Assembly (NCBI GenBank): GCA_947568835.1
Contig: OX387611.1
Location: 5,026,001-5,090,000, forward strand
Length of the DNA stretch: 64,000 bases
Reading direction: 5' to 3'
DNA from: Protonemura montana
Taxonomy: Eukaryota; Arthropoda; Insecta; Plecoptera; Nemouridae
Shown here: in pieces, positions 43,235 through 55,414 of the stretch
Layout of the letters: each line of letters begins with the position of its first letter
How positions within the stretch are numbered: position 1 is the stretch's first letter
Position numbers and translations under genes: made by a program
Notes under the pieces: model-generated
Seen by the model: the letters and a program-made list of their open reading frames with translations, nothing else
Told to the model about the DNA's origin: nothing
The model's database searches: none

Positions 43235-43810
43235 TTGGCGGATCATTTTGGCAAGTTGAGAAAAAAATATTGGAAAAAAAACTTGTTCACCAAAAGTGTA
43301 ATTCTTTGTCAAAAAAACTCAATTTCCAAAATGTCAGCTTCAATGGTACGACCAGGAAAAGTCTTCGAATATTTTGGTAATAAAAATTCACATTTTTTGT
43401 TCCTTTCAGGTATGGTAGTCAACAAATGGACGTCACCCGACTTTAAATCCGAGCCATACACCATCCCACACTCGGTGCAAATCTCAAAGATAGTCCTCAT
43501 AACCAAGAAACAAACTACACTCAGCAACAGAACCACTCCGAAACTCTTGACAATGTCAACCTCATGCTCAGGAAACCATGGAAGAGACCCGGTGGTCGTT
43601 TGCCGATTTGCCTCGCCTGCTTTTGAAAACGACGTCGACCTGAAGGTGTGTCGAGGTGAAAGTGTCAGGTTCGGTTTGATTCTAGACGACGATGACGTTG
43701 AAACAAGTGAACAGTTTTACGAGGTTCATCTGAGTGGTTATTATATAAATGTCGTGTCAAAATTGTCGCAGGCGATTGATATTAATGTACCAATTTGTAA
43801 TTTAATGTGA
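43235..43810 (+). CDS. Hypothetical ORF, 191 codons, unrecognised
   Basis: Open frame ending TGA. The N-terminal 60 codons are Lys/Asn/Ser-rich and may be spurious. A polypyrimidine-AG at about 43395-43409 could be an acceptor for an exon starting near MVVNKWTSPDFKSEP. The C-terminal part (SVRFGLILDDDDVETSEQFYEVHLSGYY) has the look of a beta-strand domain with an acidic turn, faintly like a Calx-beta repeat, but not enough to assign. It could be a decayed gene piece. Confidence 0.25.
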   Translation: MADHFGKLRKKYWKKNLFTKSVILCQKNSISKMSASMVRPGKVFEYFGNKNSHFLFLSGMVVNKWTSPDFKSEPYTIPHSVQISKIVLITKKQTTLSNRTTPKLLTMSTSCSGNHGRDPVVVCRFASPAFENDVDLKVCRGESVRFGLILDDDDVETSEQFYEVHLSGYYINVVSKLSQAIDINVPICNLM

Positions 43811-44019
43811 TTTTTGGAAACGAATTTAGTCAGAGTCTCAGCGCTAACGTTGTACTATTTGCTGAGAAAAAGAATTCCTCTGGCAAACAAAAAAAGGTGC
43901 TGGTCCTTTTTCAAAACCATTAAAAATATAATAATTACTGTTTGAAATGTCGAAAAATGCGTATTAATTGTTAAAATTAGCATTAATACAGATTAAATAA
44001 ATTAAAACCTGTCTCAAAT

Positions 44020-45888
44020 GCCCGGCATCGGGCAGTTCATCACAATGTAATAGTAATGGGTGAGTGAAACAAGGGTTGTCATGGCAATCTAAAACAAGTA
44101 ACCCGTGCCCGGCATCGGGCAGTTCATCACAATGTGATAGTAATGGGTGAGTGAAACAAGGGTTGTCATGGCAATCTAAAACAAGTAACCCGTGCCCGGC
44201 ATCGGGCAGTTCATCACAATGTAATAGTAATGGGTGGGTGAAACAAGGGTTGTCATGGCAATCTAAAACAAGTAACCCGTGCCCGGCATCGGGCAGTTCA
44301 TCACAATGTAATAGTAATTGGTGGGTGAAACAAGGGTTGTCATGGCAATCTAAAACAAGTAACCCAAGCCCGGCATCGGGCAGTTCATCACAATGTAATA
44401 GTAATGGGTGGGTGAAACAAGGGTTGTCATGGCAATCTAAAACAAGTAACCCGTGCCCGGCATCGGGCAGTTCATCACAATGTAATAGTAATGGGTGGGT
44501 GAAACAAGGGTTGTCATGGCAATCTAAAACAAGTAACCCGTGCCCGGCATCGGGCAGTTCATCACAATGTAATAGTAATGGGTGGGTGAAACAAGGGATG
44601 TCATGGCCATCTAAAACAAGTAACCCGTGCCCGGCATCGGGCAGTTCATCACAATGTAATAGTAATGGGTGGGTGAAACAAGGGTTGTCATGGCAATCTA
44701 AAACAAGTAACCCGTGCCCGGCATCGGGCAGTTCATCACATGTAATAGTAATGGGTGGGTGAAACAAGGGTTATCATGGCAATCTAAAACAAGTAACCCG
44801 TGCCCGGCATCGGGCAGTTCATCACAATGTAATAGTAATGGGTGGGTGAAACAAGGGTTGTCATGGCAATCTAAAACAAGTAACCCGTGCCCGGCATCGG
44901 GCAGTTCATCACAATGTAATAGTAATGGGTGGGTAAAACAGGGGTTGTCATGGCAATCTAAAACAAGTAACCCGTCCCCGGCATCGGGCAGTTCATCACA
45001 ATGTGATAGTAATGGGTGAGTGAAACAAGGGTTGTCATGGCAATCTAAAACAAGTAACCCGTGCCCGGCATCGGGCAGTTCATCACAATGTAATAGTAAT
45101 GGGTGGGTGAAACAAGGGTTGTCATGGCAATCTAAAACAAGTAACCCGTGCCCGGCATCGGGCAGTTCATCACAATGTAATAGTAATTGGTGGGTGAAAC
45201 AAGGGTTGTCATGGCAATCTAAAACAAGTAACCCAAGCCCGGCATCGGGCAGTTCATCACAATGTAATAGTAATGGGTGGGTGAAACAAGGGTTGTCATG
45301 GCAATCTAAAACAAGTAACCCGTGCCCGGCATCGGGCAGTTCATCACAATGTAATAGTAATGGGTGGGTGAAACAAGGGTTGTCATGGCAATCTAAAACA
45401 AGTAACCCGTGCCCGGCATCGGGCAGTTCATCACAATGTAATAGTAATGGGTGGGTGAAACAAGGGATGTCATGGCCATCTAAAACAAGTAACCCGTGCC
45501 CGGCATCGGGCAGTTCATCACAATGTAATAGTAATGGGTGGGTGAAACAAGGGTTGTCATGGCAATCTAAAACAAGTAACCCGTGCCCGGCATCGGGCAG
45601 TTCATCACATGTAATAGTAATGGGTGGGTGAAACAAGGGTTATCATGGCAATCTAAAACAAGTAACCCGTGCCCGGCATCGGGCAGTTCATCACAATGTA
45701 ATAGTAATGGGTGGGTGAAACAAGGGTTGTCATGGCAATCTAAAACAAGTAACCCGTGCCCGGCATCGGGCAGTTCATCACAATGTAATAGTAATGGGTG
45801 GGTAAAACAGGGGTTGTCATGGCAATCTAAAACAAGTAACCCGTCCCCGGCATCGGGCAGTTCATCACAATGTAATAGTAATTAGAGG
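44020..45888. repeat. 87-bp satellite array 1 (about 21 units) with 869-bp higher-order unit
   Basis: The unit contains GCCCGGCATCGGGC (a 5-bp-stem hairpin), AGTTCATCACAATGTAATAG, GGGTGGGTGAAACAAGG and CAATCTAAAACAAGTAACCC. Variants at 44134 recur at 45003 (869 bp later), including a one-base-short monomer. So a ten-monomer block is present twice. As 87 is 29 codons, frames stay open on both strands; those ORFs are repeat artefacts. Confidence 0.95.
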
Positions 45889-45889
45889 G

Positions 45890-46175
45890 TGGGCAACACG
45901 AGGGCATACTCCTGTCAAAGAGCACCAAGGGGACCACCGACTTAACGTCCCTTCCGAAGGACGGTACAACGCGAACAAGAGGATTCCTCCACAAATCTAT
46001 GCTGTCGAGAGGTTGATAAGCAAGGCGAATGAAGTTGTACTAACTTTCATCCCTCCAACCTCTCTCCCGAACAGATGATTGGATGGTCACCCATCCAATA
46101 CCTGACCCAGCGCAGTGTTGCTTAACTTTGGTGATATTATAAGAACCGGTGTTTGCAGCATGCCAAAGCGTTTGA
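45890..46175 (-). mobile_element. 5S-headed SINE abutting the 87-bp array
   Basis: Minus-strand copy. The head at the right (AAACACCGGTTCTTATAATA read on the minus strand, then ACCAAAGTTAAGCAACACTG, GGATGGGTGACC) has one shortened module. The body ends within 10 bases of the satellite. Confidence 0.8.
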
Positions 46176-46179
46176 TTTA

Positions 46180-48065
46180 TATTGAAAGCATTGCCTGTAT
46201 GTAGTATACAATCTGAATTAAAAATAACAAATTGTATCTACCTGTTTGCTTTGTTTGTTTCCATTGATATTCATCTACTCATTCCTTTATCGTACTCTTT
46301 CAGGGATCATTTTTAATTCAGAGCAAAAAAATGTCCACCCTTTAATCAGGGGCGGATCTAAGACTCAATAGGCTATCAGCAAACCTTTCCAAGGGGCCTT
46401 TGTTGGAAGGGGGGGGGGGGGGGGATTTTATGCAAAAAAAATCCTAAACGGCAATACATTCCGTCAAGCATAAAATTCGTCGTGCGGGGTATCAAAAAAA
46501 TGTCCACAGTGTGACGTGATATTATTTTTCATTATTAATTCAATGTAATTATATGTTGACTCACCCCATCTACATAAATGTGGCACAACGGCGGCTTTTT
46601 GCATTGGCAAAAGTGTCCATCAGGGTTGAAAAGTTCAATTTTTTGGCTTCCTATATTTCAATGGACAGACTTCCGAATGACAACTTCCGTTGTTTAACAT
46701 CACTTGCCGCGGCTGCTAGCAAGACCTTAGCCCTCTCTTTTCGCTTCGATGCACGGACTCAAATTTTTGATTACCAGACATGTTGAAAACTCTGTTCTCT
46801 AATCGCACTACAAAGCACTCGGCACTAACCAAAAACTGAACTTAAAACGGGTGAAATTCTAACCCGAACTGACTGCACGGGTTGATTTTTTTACTTCTAT
46901 ATATGCGCAAAACGCGAGAATTGCCTTGGAATTACAACTTTAGTTAGCCTTCAGCGTGCCCAGAGCAAAATCATAAATGTTCTCTTTAGCCTACAATTTC
47001 TCATTGAGTAACAAAAAAAAAACCACCCAATACCCAGTAGTTGTCTTCGTTCCATACTGTCGCGTTGCTTTGTCGGCGCTGACCGACAAAGGGTAGCAGC
47101 TCGATAAGCGAGTCGATGGTACTCCGAGCTCTATGGATATTCAAGTGAACATACGAATACGCTGCTAGCCAAGCTTACGACCTAACGTTACAAGTTACAG
47201 CTCGCAGGTTGAGCTTTCTGCTGAAATTTCATAACATTTATCCATAACCGATGTCAACCATAGAAAATATTTACTTTTACTTGACGACAGTGGCAGATCT
47301 TAGCCGAAGGTAGTTCTACCACTTATACCATGGTTTTATCAAGAACTTGAAATAATAATGCTGTGGTTATTTAGGGCCCTAGTGGTCAGTCTCACATTTT
47401 TCGTACATAAGGTGTTATCAACTTACTTTTAATTTCATCAAATGTATAAACATTTCTTTTCTTGTATCAAAAATTGTCTACGAACAGGGCCAGCTGGCAG
47501 GGGCCTAGTCAGCATTTGCTGAAATGCTGACCGTTTGATCCGACTTTGAGATCTGTTTTTTTTTGGACTTTGGAAGATCATACGAATTTTCCCATACCAG
47601 TTTAGGAGGTGGTGAGAGTTGGCTTTTGTCAAAATTACAACATTAAAAAAAAAACACCTAGAAACCCACCAGAAAATAAATAATAATTTTTCATTTAAAA
47701 ACCTCTGCTCTGTTAAATGCTTTTTTACCATTTTCAGTATCATTATCAGAATGTAGGGGATTTAATGCAGTTTTAAATAATGGTGCGCTAATGATCTCGG
47801 ACTATAGAACTGCAATTGAAGCTTTGAAGCTAGTGCTGCCACCTTTCGGCAATTTATTACACCAAGACAAGAATCATTGGCGCGTAAGACTGTAGTAGTA
47901 GCACAATTTAATGTAGGAGGAGCTTAGTATAGTTTATCTCCTACACAAAGGTACCGTTATTTTTATGACATTTATTCAGGCGATTTGTAGGGTATATTAT
48001 CATACAATAGCACGTGTGAGTGTAGAATTAATCATTTGTCTGCGTAGTCTAATATGTCTTCTCAA
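46180..48065. other. Spacer, no gene recognised
   Basis: A poly-G run lies at about 46411-46424. CAGGGGCGGATCTAAGA at about 46347 resembles one end of a hAT-type element, but no matching opposite end was found. Short ORFs at 46553-46786 and 47438-47743 show no domain. Confidence 0.4.
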
Positions 48066-48070
48066 ACAAT

Positions 48071-48945
48071 GCGCTGAGTCAGGTATTAGATGGGTGACCA
48101 TCATACACATGACCAGTTCTGTTAGGGAGAGAGGTTGGAGGGATGAAAGTTAAGCAACACTGCGCTGGGTCAGGTATTAGATGGGTGACCATCATACACA
48201 TGACCAGTTCTGTTTGGGAGAGAGGTTGGAGGGATGAAAGTTAAGCAACACTGCGCTGGGTCAGGTATTGGATGGGTGACCATCATACACATGACCAGTT
48301 CTGTTCGGGAGAGAGGTTGGAGGGATGAAAGTTAAGCAACACTGCGCTGGGTCAGGTATTAGATGGGTGACCATCATACACATGACCAGTTCTGTTTGGG
48401 AGAGAGGTTGGAGGGATGAAAGTTAAGCAACACTGCGCTGGGTCAGGTATTGGATGGGTGACCATCATACACATGACCAGTTCTGTTCAGGAGAGAGGTT
48501 GGAAGGATGAAAGTTAAGCAACACTGCGCTGGGCCAGGTATTGGATGAGTGACCATCATACACATGACCAGTTCTGTTCGGGAGAGAGGTTGGAGGGATG
48601 AAAGTTAAGTAGCACTGCGCTGGGTCAGGTATTGGATGGGTGACCATCATACACATGATCAGTTCTGTTCGGGAGAGAGGTTGGAGCGATGAAAGTTAGT
48701 ACAGCAACTTCACTCGCCATGCTTATCAACCTCTCGACAGCATGGATTTGTGGAGAAATCTTGTTGTTCGCGTCGTACCGTCCTTCGGAAGGTATGGGAA
48801 GCTGGTGGTCCCCTTGGTGCTCTTTGACAGGAGTAGTCCACGTGCCGGCACTGGGTCTCCCCTTCTCCCTTCTAAGTAAGTTAGGTTCATCATCATCCTC
48901 ATAATCATCCACTCATTCACCGACGCCATTAGACCAGTGCCGCAT
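48071..48945 (+). mobile_element. 5S-headed SINE with seven tandem 5S modules
   Basis: 91-bp units begin at 48071, 48162, 48253, 48344, 48435, 48526 and 48617, each with GCGCTGGGTCAGGTATT, GATGGGTGACC, ATCATACACATGACCAGTTC and GATGAAAGTTAAGCAACACT. The last unit runs into the normal body (AGTACAGCAACTTCACTCGC) and tail (CCTCATAATCATCC, to about 48945). Confidence 0.9.
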
Positions 48946-48949
48946 AGTA

Positions 48950-49940
48950 TTGTAGGTGAGCTTGAGTTGCCAGCACAGTCGAGACGGGTTGAAATTATAA
49001 CACCTGACAAGATGAGCATGAATCGCACAAAGACCCTTCTAATATCTAATGAAATATTTGAAAACTAAATGACTATGTGTTTTTGGGATACTCCATTTAA
49101 GATTTTCTAGCATCAATTATGCATTTAAGCTTTATCTGTGCTTTTGATTCGGTGACATTACATTGGGATATTTGTTTCATTACATGTTTACATGTTTTAC
49201 TTTATGTTATGGACATAAAAATATTTTCTTGCGTTTTGGACCGCTTTTATATGGACACGTTACATCTGTAGCTTTTTATTCATGCACTTTTTCACTGGCC
49301 TATTCTTGAATTAAATTACAATTAGTTTGCCCGAATAGAGCTTAAACAATAAATCAGATAAAACAAAAATAATTTAAATTTACAACATATTTTCCTATCT
49401 GCTCATCAGCAGCGTGTAATTAACTACTTAAACGATATCTATTTACGTTTCTTCTTGATCGGATAAAAGCAATGAATTAAATATCTTGTAAGTATAATTA
49501 TTAAATATTTAGACCAAATAAAAAATAATTATATATACAAATCCAATAATTATACACTTTGAAGTATAATTTCAATCGCGATTATTTTCGTTTTAATATC
49601 TGCATTATGAATATTAAATGAGGTTCGCTGTGATCATTGCCGCACGTATGCGGAGCGAAAAAAGCAGCGTTTCAGTCTCCTTTTTTAAAAATCTAAACAA
49701 TGCCTGAAGCACAACGTATACGCGACCGGCATGGAGAAGTGTATTAAATCACGGAATCACGTGTATTTCAAGGGAAACCACTTTTTTGTCTGAAAAAACC
49801 GGTCACTTGCATGAGATTCGAACCCGGAACTACCCAATTACGATGCAGATGCACTCTCAATTTAATTAGATTACAGAAAAAAAAACGAAATTTTAAGTAC
49901 ATTTTGTAACAATCAATTATATAACTCTAACAAATAAACA
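48950..49940. other. Spacer, no gene seen
   Basis: AT-rich; no repeat recognised. Confidence 0.4.
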
Positions 49941-49944
49941 AACA

Positions 49945-50035
49945 CCCTTGAAGAAGGAACTATGTTACGAAATGTCGGGAAATTTAGCTGTACTTTACTT
50001 AGCATTCAAAACCCATTTCAAATAGTTTTTGTTAA
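49945..50035 (+). repeat. PLE pseudo-LTR fragment
   Basis: CACCCTTGAAGAAGGAACTA, GTTACGAAATGTCGGG, TTAGCATTCAAAACCC and AAATAGTTTTTGTTAA. Confidence 0.65.
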
Positions 50036-50959
50036 GACAAAAACACAATTCTGATATTTCCTCCAATTGGAATATAATCTCTTTTCTGATCATGTGCTAC
50101 CCAACTTGACGGTGCAACCTACACATAATCTTTACGTGTTTTCAACCTGCTTTATGTAATGTCGCCTAGCCATGCTGGTTTATAACATATAATTACATTT
50201 ATATCAAATCGCTGTAGCTCTGGGCAGATCACCATAGCCATTGTTCTACAGTATTGTGCTCACAAATAAGGCAATATTATGATTTATTAGAACGCAAACC
50301 GTTTGGCGTTGAGCACGTAACGAAATCTATCGGTCGAATGATGCAATAATGTACGGCCATATCGGTACGCATTTAATTGGTCTGCCATGTGACCTTAATT
50401 TTGTTATAATCACTGTCACAGGTGGCGCAATCTATGGCAGTTGGCAATTATTTTTGATTAATTTTTGTCATATTTGGATTGTTATTAGATGCAGCTGGCT
50501 GGCTTGCTTAAGATTGTCGTCGAATGAATGGCTGGCTGTGTTTTTACCTTTAGAAATGGTCACTCGCTTCGATTTAGATTGGTTGTCAGTCAGTTTCAAT
50601 TCGTATCTCGTGAGCCGTTGAAAGCCTACCGGGTGTTTGTTTATTTTAAAATTTTAAAACAACTTTTTTTTGTTATGTTCCCAGTTGGCCTTAGCCTTAA
50701 ATTAATGCATTTCAATGTCGTAAGTACGGGTTTCTTAAAAATGTATTTATAATAATTTTTTAATTATAGTTGTGGCCGGGTTACTAAAGGTAAATGATCT
50801 CAAAACAGCTGATAACAAAAAAACAATCGTTGAAATACTGTATCGATTTGATCACGAACTCGATATCATTTTTTTTTCAGCTACCGTAACCAATCGCAGA
50901 AAACATTTAAAGTTATTCCGTTTTTTTTTTCAAACATTCAAAAATATTCCGTAAATTTT

Positions 50960-51673
50960 CAACCAGCCGTTGCATTGAGATTGCGCAGTGGCGCCAGCGC
51001 GGCTACTGGCGACTTTGCGAACTAGCTCTGGAGAGAGCGCGCTTCCCCGCCAGTGTGATCGCGGATGCTGTAAGCAAGAGCACGCCTGCTTTTGTTCCGT
51101 TCGGGCGACAAACACGTGCGTCAGTGCGGTTCATACTCTCGACTTGACAGTTAGCTTGCTTTTACAGTGGACAACGACGGTTACTGCAATTTTATGTTCG
51201 TTTTGAGTTCAAGATCTATTATTTAAAGTGATTTTCTCCACATTTCTGTTAAAAATCGCGGTCTAAAACTAAATACACCTGTCTTGTGATCATGAATATT
51301 ACACAATACAGCCAATTCATTGTCCTTTTTTAAATTCATATCATTTTGTATCACCTATTATATATTTTTTCTGCGATTAACTTACTAAAATTAACATATC
51401 TAGTGAACCAACCCGTGTGTTTTTGCTATTAGATTCAGTGCGCATGTGTTTTAAACATACATTTTACTCCATCGGCTTGAAAACCTGACTAATCGTTGTC
51501 AGTGCAATAAACAATTATTAGATTGTTTGCATTCTGGTGCGGTTTCATTCCATTTCGATTGACAATAGCAATAATTAACCTTGAACTTGAAGTTTCAAGT
51601 GCAGTATACCTTTCAATTTATAACAGTGCTTGTGGTAACAATTAGTTCGGCGTTTTGGACTGTCCAACTAAAG
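50960..51673 (+). promoter_or_regulatory. Candidate promoter and non-coding first exon
   Basis: 50985-51120 is CpG-rich in an AT-rich setting (GCGCAGTGGCGCCAGCGCGG; GAGAGCGCGCTTCCCCGCC). It is followed by an arthropod-type initiator TCAGTGCG at about 51120. The block ends at a consensus donor AAAG|GTAAGTG (51673/51674). No long ORF is present. This is what the 5' end of a housekeeping or developmental gene looks like; the nearest plausible coding exon is at 63887. Confidence 0.45.
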
Positions 51674-51689
51674 GTAAGTGAAGAGTTAT

Positions 51690-51855
51690 TTAAATTTTAT
51701 TATTATCAACACTATATATAACCGTCTCAAAAATTGTTGCCCAAACGGGGACACGAACCCCGATTTCCACATGTCCCAGGTGTTGCTCTGAACCATTGAG
51801 CTATTTGGACACTGGCTTTTTGAGACGATTTTAGTGTATTTGATGAGAATGACAG
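51690..51855 (-). repeat. tRNA-like repeat copy
   Basis: On the minus strand: flank CACTAAAATCGTCTCAAAAA, core TAGCTCAATGG...CACCTGGGACATGTGG, GGGGTTCGTGTCCCCG, opposite flank AATTTTTGAGACGG. It starts 25 bases into the putative intron. Confidence 0.65.
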
Positions 51856-52370
51856 TTTTCATGTTCTCATGTCTTCAATGTTTGTGAATTCTCGTAAAAG
51901 ATGATCACATTTAATTGAATCGAACTCGGTACTGTTGTATTCCGTTGATTAGGGCTATGGTCATCATTCGAGGCTTGTTTCAAAAAGCTAAGAAAGAAAG
52001 AAAACACATAAATGATAGAATATCAATAAAAACGAGACTATGCCAATTTCGCTTGACTCTGGATTCGTGCATAGCCTGGGGCGTTCTCGATGCAGAAATG
52101 GTTTCGATTTCTTGTCACTGACTATTCGCTAGACAATATTGGAGTATCGGGACAGGAAGCGGGAAATGGGATCGCTTTATCTTATGCATTGTGATAGGAA
52201 ATAATACCGTATATATATATCTTATATGTCGAACACGCATCTGAAATACTTCATTTTGCATAAATTATTATCTTCTATAAAGCGGTACCTAGGTACTTTA
52301 ATCAGCATGTTTGACGTTATTTGTCAGTTATTTTATGGTTAATTTATTACATCAGAACTGGTGATTTGTT
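51855..52370. other. Spacer, no gene seen
   Basis: AT-rich, with a TATATATATA run near 52210. Confidence 0.35.
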
Positions 52371-52450
52371 ATGGTCACACATCCAAAACCCAAATATTTC
52401 TGTTCGGATGAGTGGTTGGAGGGATGAACGTTAGTTCAGCAACATCATTC
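52370..52450 (+). repeat. SINE fragment at the edge of satellite array 2
   Basis: TGGTCACACATCC, TTCTGTTCGGATGAGTGGTT, GGAGGGATGAACGTTAGTTC and AGCAACATCA match the module-to-body junction of the 5S-headed SINE, with divergence. Confidence 0.55.
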
Positions 52451-53685
52451 CCAGCATCGGACACTTCATCAAAATGTTATAGTAATGGGTGGGTGAAACA
52501 AGGGTTGTAATGGTAATCTAGAACAAGTAACCCGTGCCTGGCATCGGGCAGTTCATCACAATGTAATAGTAATGTGTGGGTGAAACAAGGGTTGTCATGG
52601 CAATCTAAAACAAGTAACCCGTGCCCGGCATCGGGCAGTTCATCACAATGTAATAGTAATGGGTGGGTGAAACAAGGGTTGTCATGGTAATCTAGAACAA
52701 GTAACCCGTGCCCGGCATCGGGCAGTTCATCACAATGTAATAGTAATGGGTGGGTGAAACAAGGGTTGTAATGGTAATCTAGAACAAGTAACCCGTGCCT
52801 GGCATCGGGCAGTTCATCACAATGTAATAGTAATGTGTGGGTGAAACAAGGGTTGTTATGGCAATCTAAAACAAGTAACCCGTGCCCGGCATCGGGCAGT
52901 TCATCACAATGTAATAGTAATGGGTGGGTGAAACAAGGGTTGTCATGGCTATCTAAAACAAGTAACCCGTGCCCGGCATCGGGCAGTTCATCACAATGTA
53001 ATAGTAATGATGGGTGAAACAAGGATTGTCATGGCAATCTAAAACAAGTAACCCGTGCCCGGCATCGGGCAGTTCATCACAATGTAATAGTAATGGATGG
53101 GTGAAACAAGGGTTGTCATGGCAATCTAAAACAAGTAACCCGTGCCCGGCATCGGGCAGTTCATCACAATTTAATAGTAATGGGTGGGTGAAACAAGGGT
53201 TGTCATGACAATCTAAAACAAGTAACCCGTGCCCGGCATCGGGCAGTTCATCACAATGTAAAAGTAATGGGTGGGTGAAACAAGGGTTGTCATGGCAATC
53301 TAAAACAAGTAACCCGTGCCCGTCATCGGGCAGTTCATCACAATGTAATAGTAATGGTTGGGTGAAACAAGGGTTGTCATGGCAATCTAAAACAAGTAAC
53401 CCGTGCCCGGCATCGGGCAGTTCATCACAATGTAATAGTAATGATGGGTGAAACAAGGATTGTCATGGCAATCTAAAACAAGTAACCCGTGCCCGGCATC
53501 GGGCAGTTCATCACAATGTAATAGTAATGGATGGGTGAAACAAGGATTGTCATGGCAATCTAAAACAAGTAACCAGTGCCCGGCATCGGGCAGTTCATCA
53601 CAATGTAATAGTAATGGGTGGGTGAAACAAGGGTTGTCATGGCAATCTAAAACAAGTAACCCATGCCCGGCATATATGGCAATAT
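52450..53685. repeat. 87-bp satellite array 2 (about 14 units)
   Basis: Same unit as array 1 but more heterogeneous. Variant monomers recur at 261 bp (52572 and 52833) and 435 bp (53006 and 53441), i.e. three- and five-monomer higher-order steps. Open frames on both strands follow from the 29-codon period. Confidence 0.95.
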
Positions 53686-53689
53686 ATAA

Positions 53690-54490
53690 ACAAGTAAATT
53701 GAAATTAAAATGGTAAATTATGGATCTCACGAGTTTGCAAAAAATCATATTTTTCTTGTCATTTGACACAGATTCTAGCGCGTGAATAAGGAAATGTATC
53801 AAGGAGACGATTTATTAAATCACAAATTTGGAAAGAATCCAATTTACGGTCTTTCTCGGATTTCCAGAGATGCAAGTATTACACATCTTGCACTTTCTTG
53901 TATATAAGTTGTTTCCATACCTACATAAATCATACACATTTTTATACTCAAAAGCAAAAATCTCCTTGTTCTTGTTAGCTTTTCTCCTGAATGAAAAGTA
54001 GACTTTTCTTTTCGTCACGCGAAAAGAAAATCCTTCACATAAATCATGTAAATGCTTTTAAATCTATGCAATTTTTCTCTCGCATATTATTATTCTAATT
54101 TACTCGTGCTATGACGGGGGCGGCGGGAAATGAATGTGGATTCACGGGTTCAAAAATGACTTACGATTTAATTTCCTACAATTTCACAAAAATAAAACTG
54201 TCTTTGCAAATGATTATTATGTTAATTCTCGGTGGCAAGAAACTAGACATCTCGGATCTCCTTATTTATGAACACGCACGTTCACCTGCCTACAAACTTG
54301 TATTAAAAACTACATTTTCAAGTAAAAATATTATCGTTAAAAATGATCAGCGACTTACACCTCATAAGAGGTGGGCTTTTTAAGCCGATTTTAAGCTTTT
54401 CCCTCATAACTTTAAAGTTGTTATTAGCACAGTACCAAGCCTTGAAAATCAGGTAACACCTTCTGTGATTATGATGGTGTTTGATTCATG
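53690..54490. other. Spacer, no gene recognised
   Basis: AT-rich. ORFs at 53815-54018 (minus) and 54111-54383 (plus) lack recognisable features. Confidence 0.4.
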
Positions 54491-54494
54491 TCTT

Positions 54495-54575
54495 CTTGAT
54501 TTATCCTTAGCACTAGTTTTAACAAAACCTATTTAAAATGGGTTTTGAATGCTAAGTGAAGGACAACTGATCATC
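54495..54575 (-). repeat. PLE pseudo-LTR fragment
   Basis: CCTTAGCACTAGTTTTAACA and ATGGGTTTTGAATGCTAAGT, the minus orientation. Confidence 0.6.
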
Positions 54576-54767
54576 TGATCATATTTAAACCCTGGTAATT
54601 ACATTTAAACTTTGATTTGTGGACCAGCCCCTAAGAGAAGGGCCCTGAAGGGTTTTGACAATATTGTAATAATTGCAGATATCGCGTTTCTGGTAAATTC
54701 TCTTCACTTCTGCAAAAAGAACATTTAAAAAATATCTATTTATACCAAACAATACTTTTTTTAATTC

Positions 54768-55375
54768 AGCGCAGCCATCATACACATGACCAGTTCTGTT
54801 CGGGAGAGAGGTTGGAGGGATGAAAGTTAAGCAACACTGCGCTAGGTCAGGTATTGGATGGGTGACCATCATACACATGACCAGTTCTGTTCGGGAGAGA
54901 GGTTGGAGGGATGAAAGTTAAGCAACACTGCGCTGGGTCAGGTATTGGATGGGTGACTATCATACACATGACCAGTTCTGTTCGGGAGAGAGGTTGGAGG
55001 GATGAAAGTTAAGCAACACTGCGCTGGGTCAGGTATTGGATGGGTGACCATCATACACATGACCAGTTCTGTTCGGGAGAGAAGTTGGAGGGATGAAAGT
55101 TTGTAAAACAACTTCATTCGCCTTGCTTATCAACCTCTCGACAGCATGGATTTGTGAAGGAATCCCGTTGTTCGCGTTGTATTGTCCTTCGGAAGGGACG
55201 CTAAGCCGGTGGTCCCCTTGGTCTTCAACAGGAGTAGGTTACGTGCCCGCACCGGTTTTCCCTCATACGTTTTAGGCTAAGCTAGGTCCATTATCATCCG
55301 CTCATTCACCGACGCCATTAGACCAATGCCGCATGGCCAGTTGTCGAAACAGTGCGTCGTTAAACACCAATAATC
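54768..55375 (+). mobile_element. 5S-headed SINE with three to four 5S modules
   Basis: A partial module (54775) is followed by 91-bp modules starting at about 54838, 54929 and 55020. Then come the body (CAACCTCTCGACAGCATGGA, GTCCTTCGGAAGGGACG) and a tail ending in GTGCGTCGTTAAACACC and AATAATC. Confidence 0.88.
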
Positions 55376-55414
55376 ATGAAGCCATCATGCTTACTTTTTC
55401 CTTTTATGGGTTAA

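Noticed and set aside
43964-45885. Long ORFs (up to 312 codons) on both strands of the 87-bp array
   Set aside because: The period is 29 codons, so stop-free frames repeat automatically on both strands. No start context, domain or non-repeat part is present.
46347-47390. A second hAT element starting CAGGGGCGGATC
   Set aside because: No matching inverted end or 8-bp target duplication could be found downstream.
48071-48700. Regular repeats of 91 bp resembling a CRISPR array
   Set aside because: Whole units are repeated without unique spacers; the unit is the 5S-like SINE module in a eukaryotic genome.
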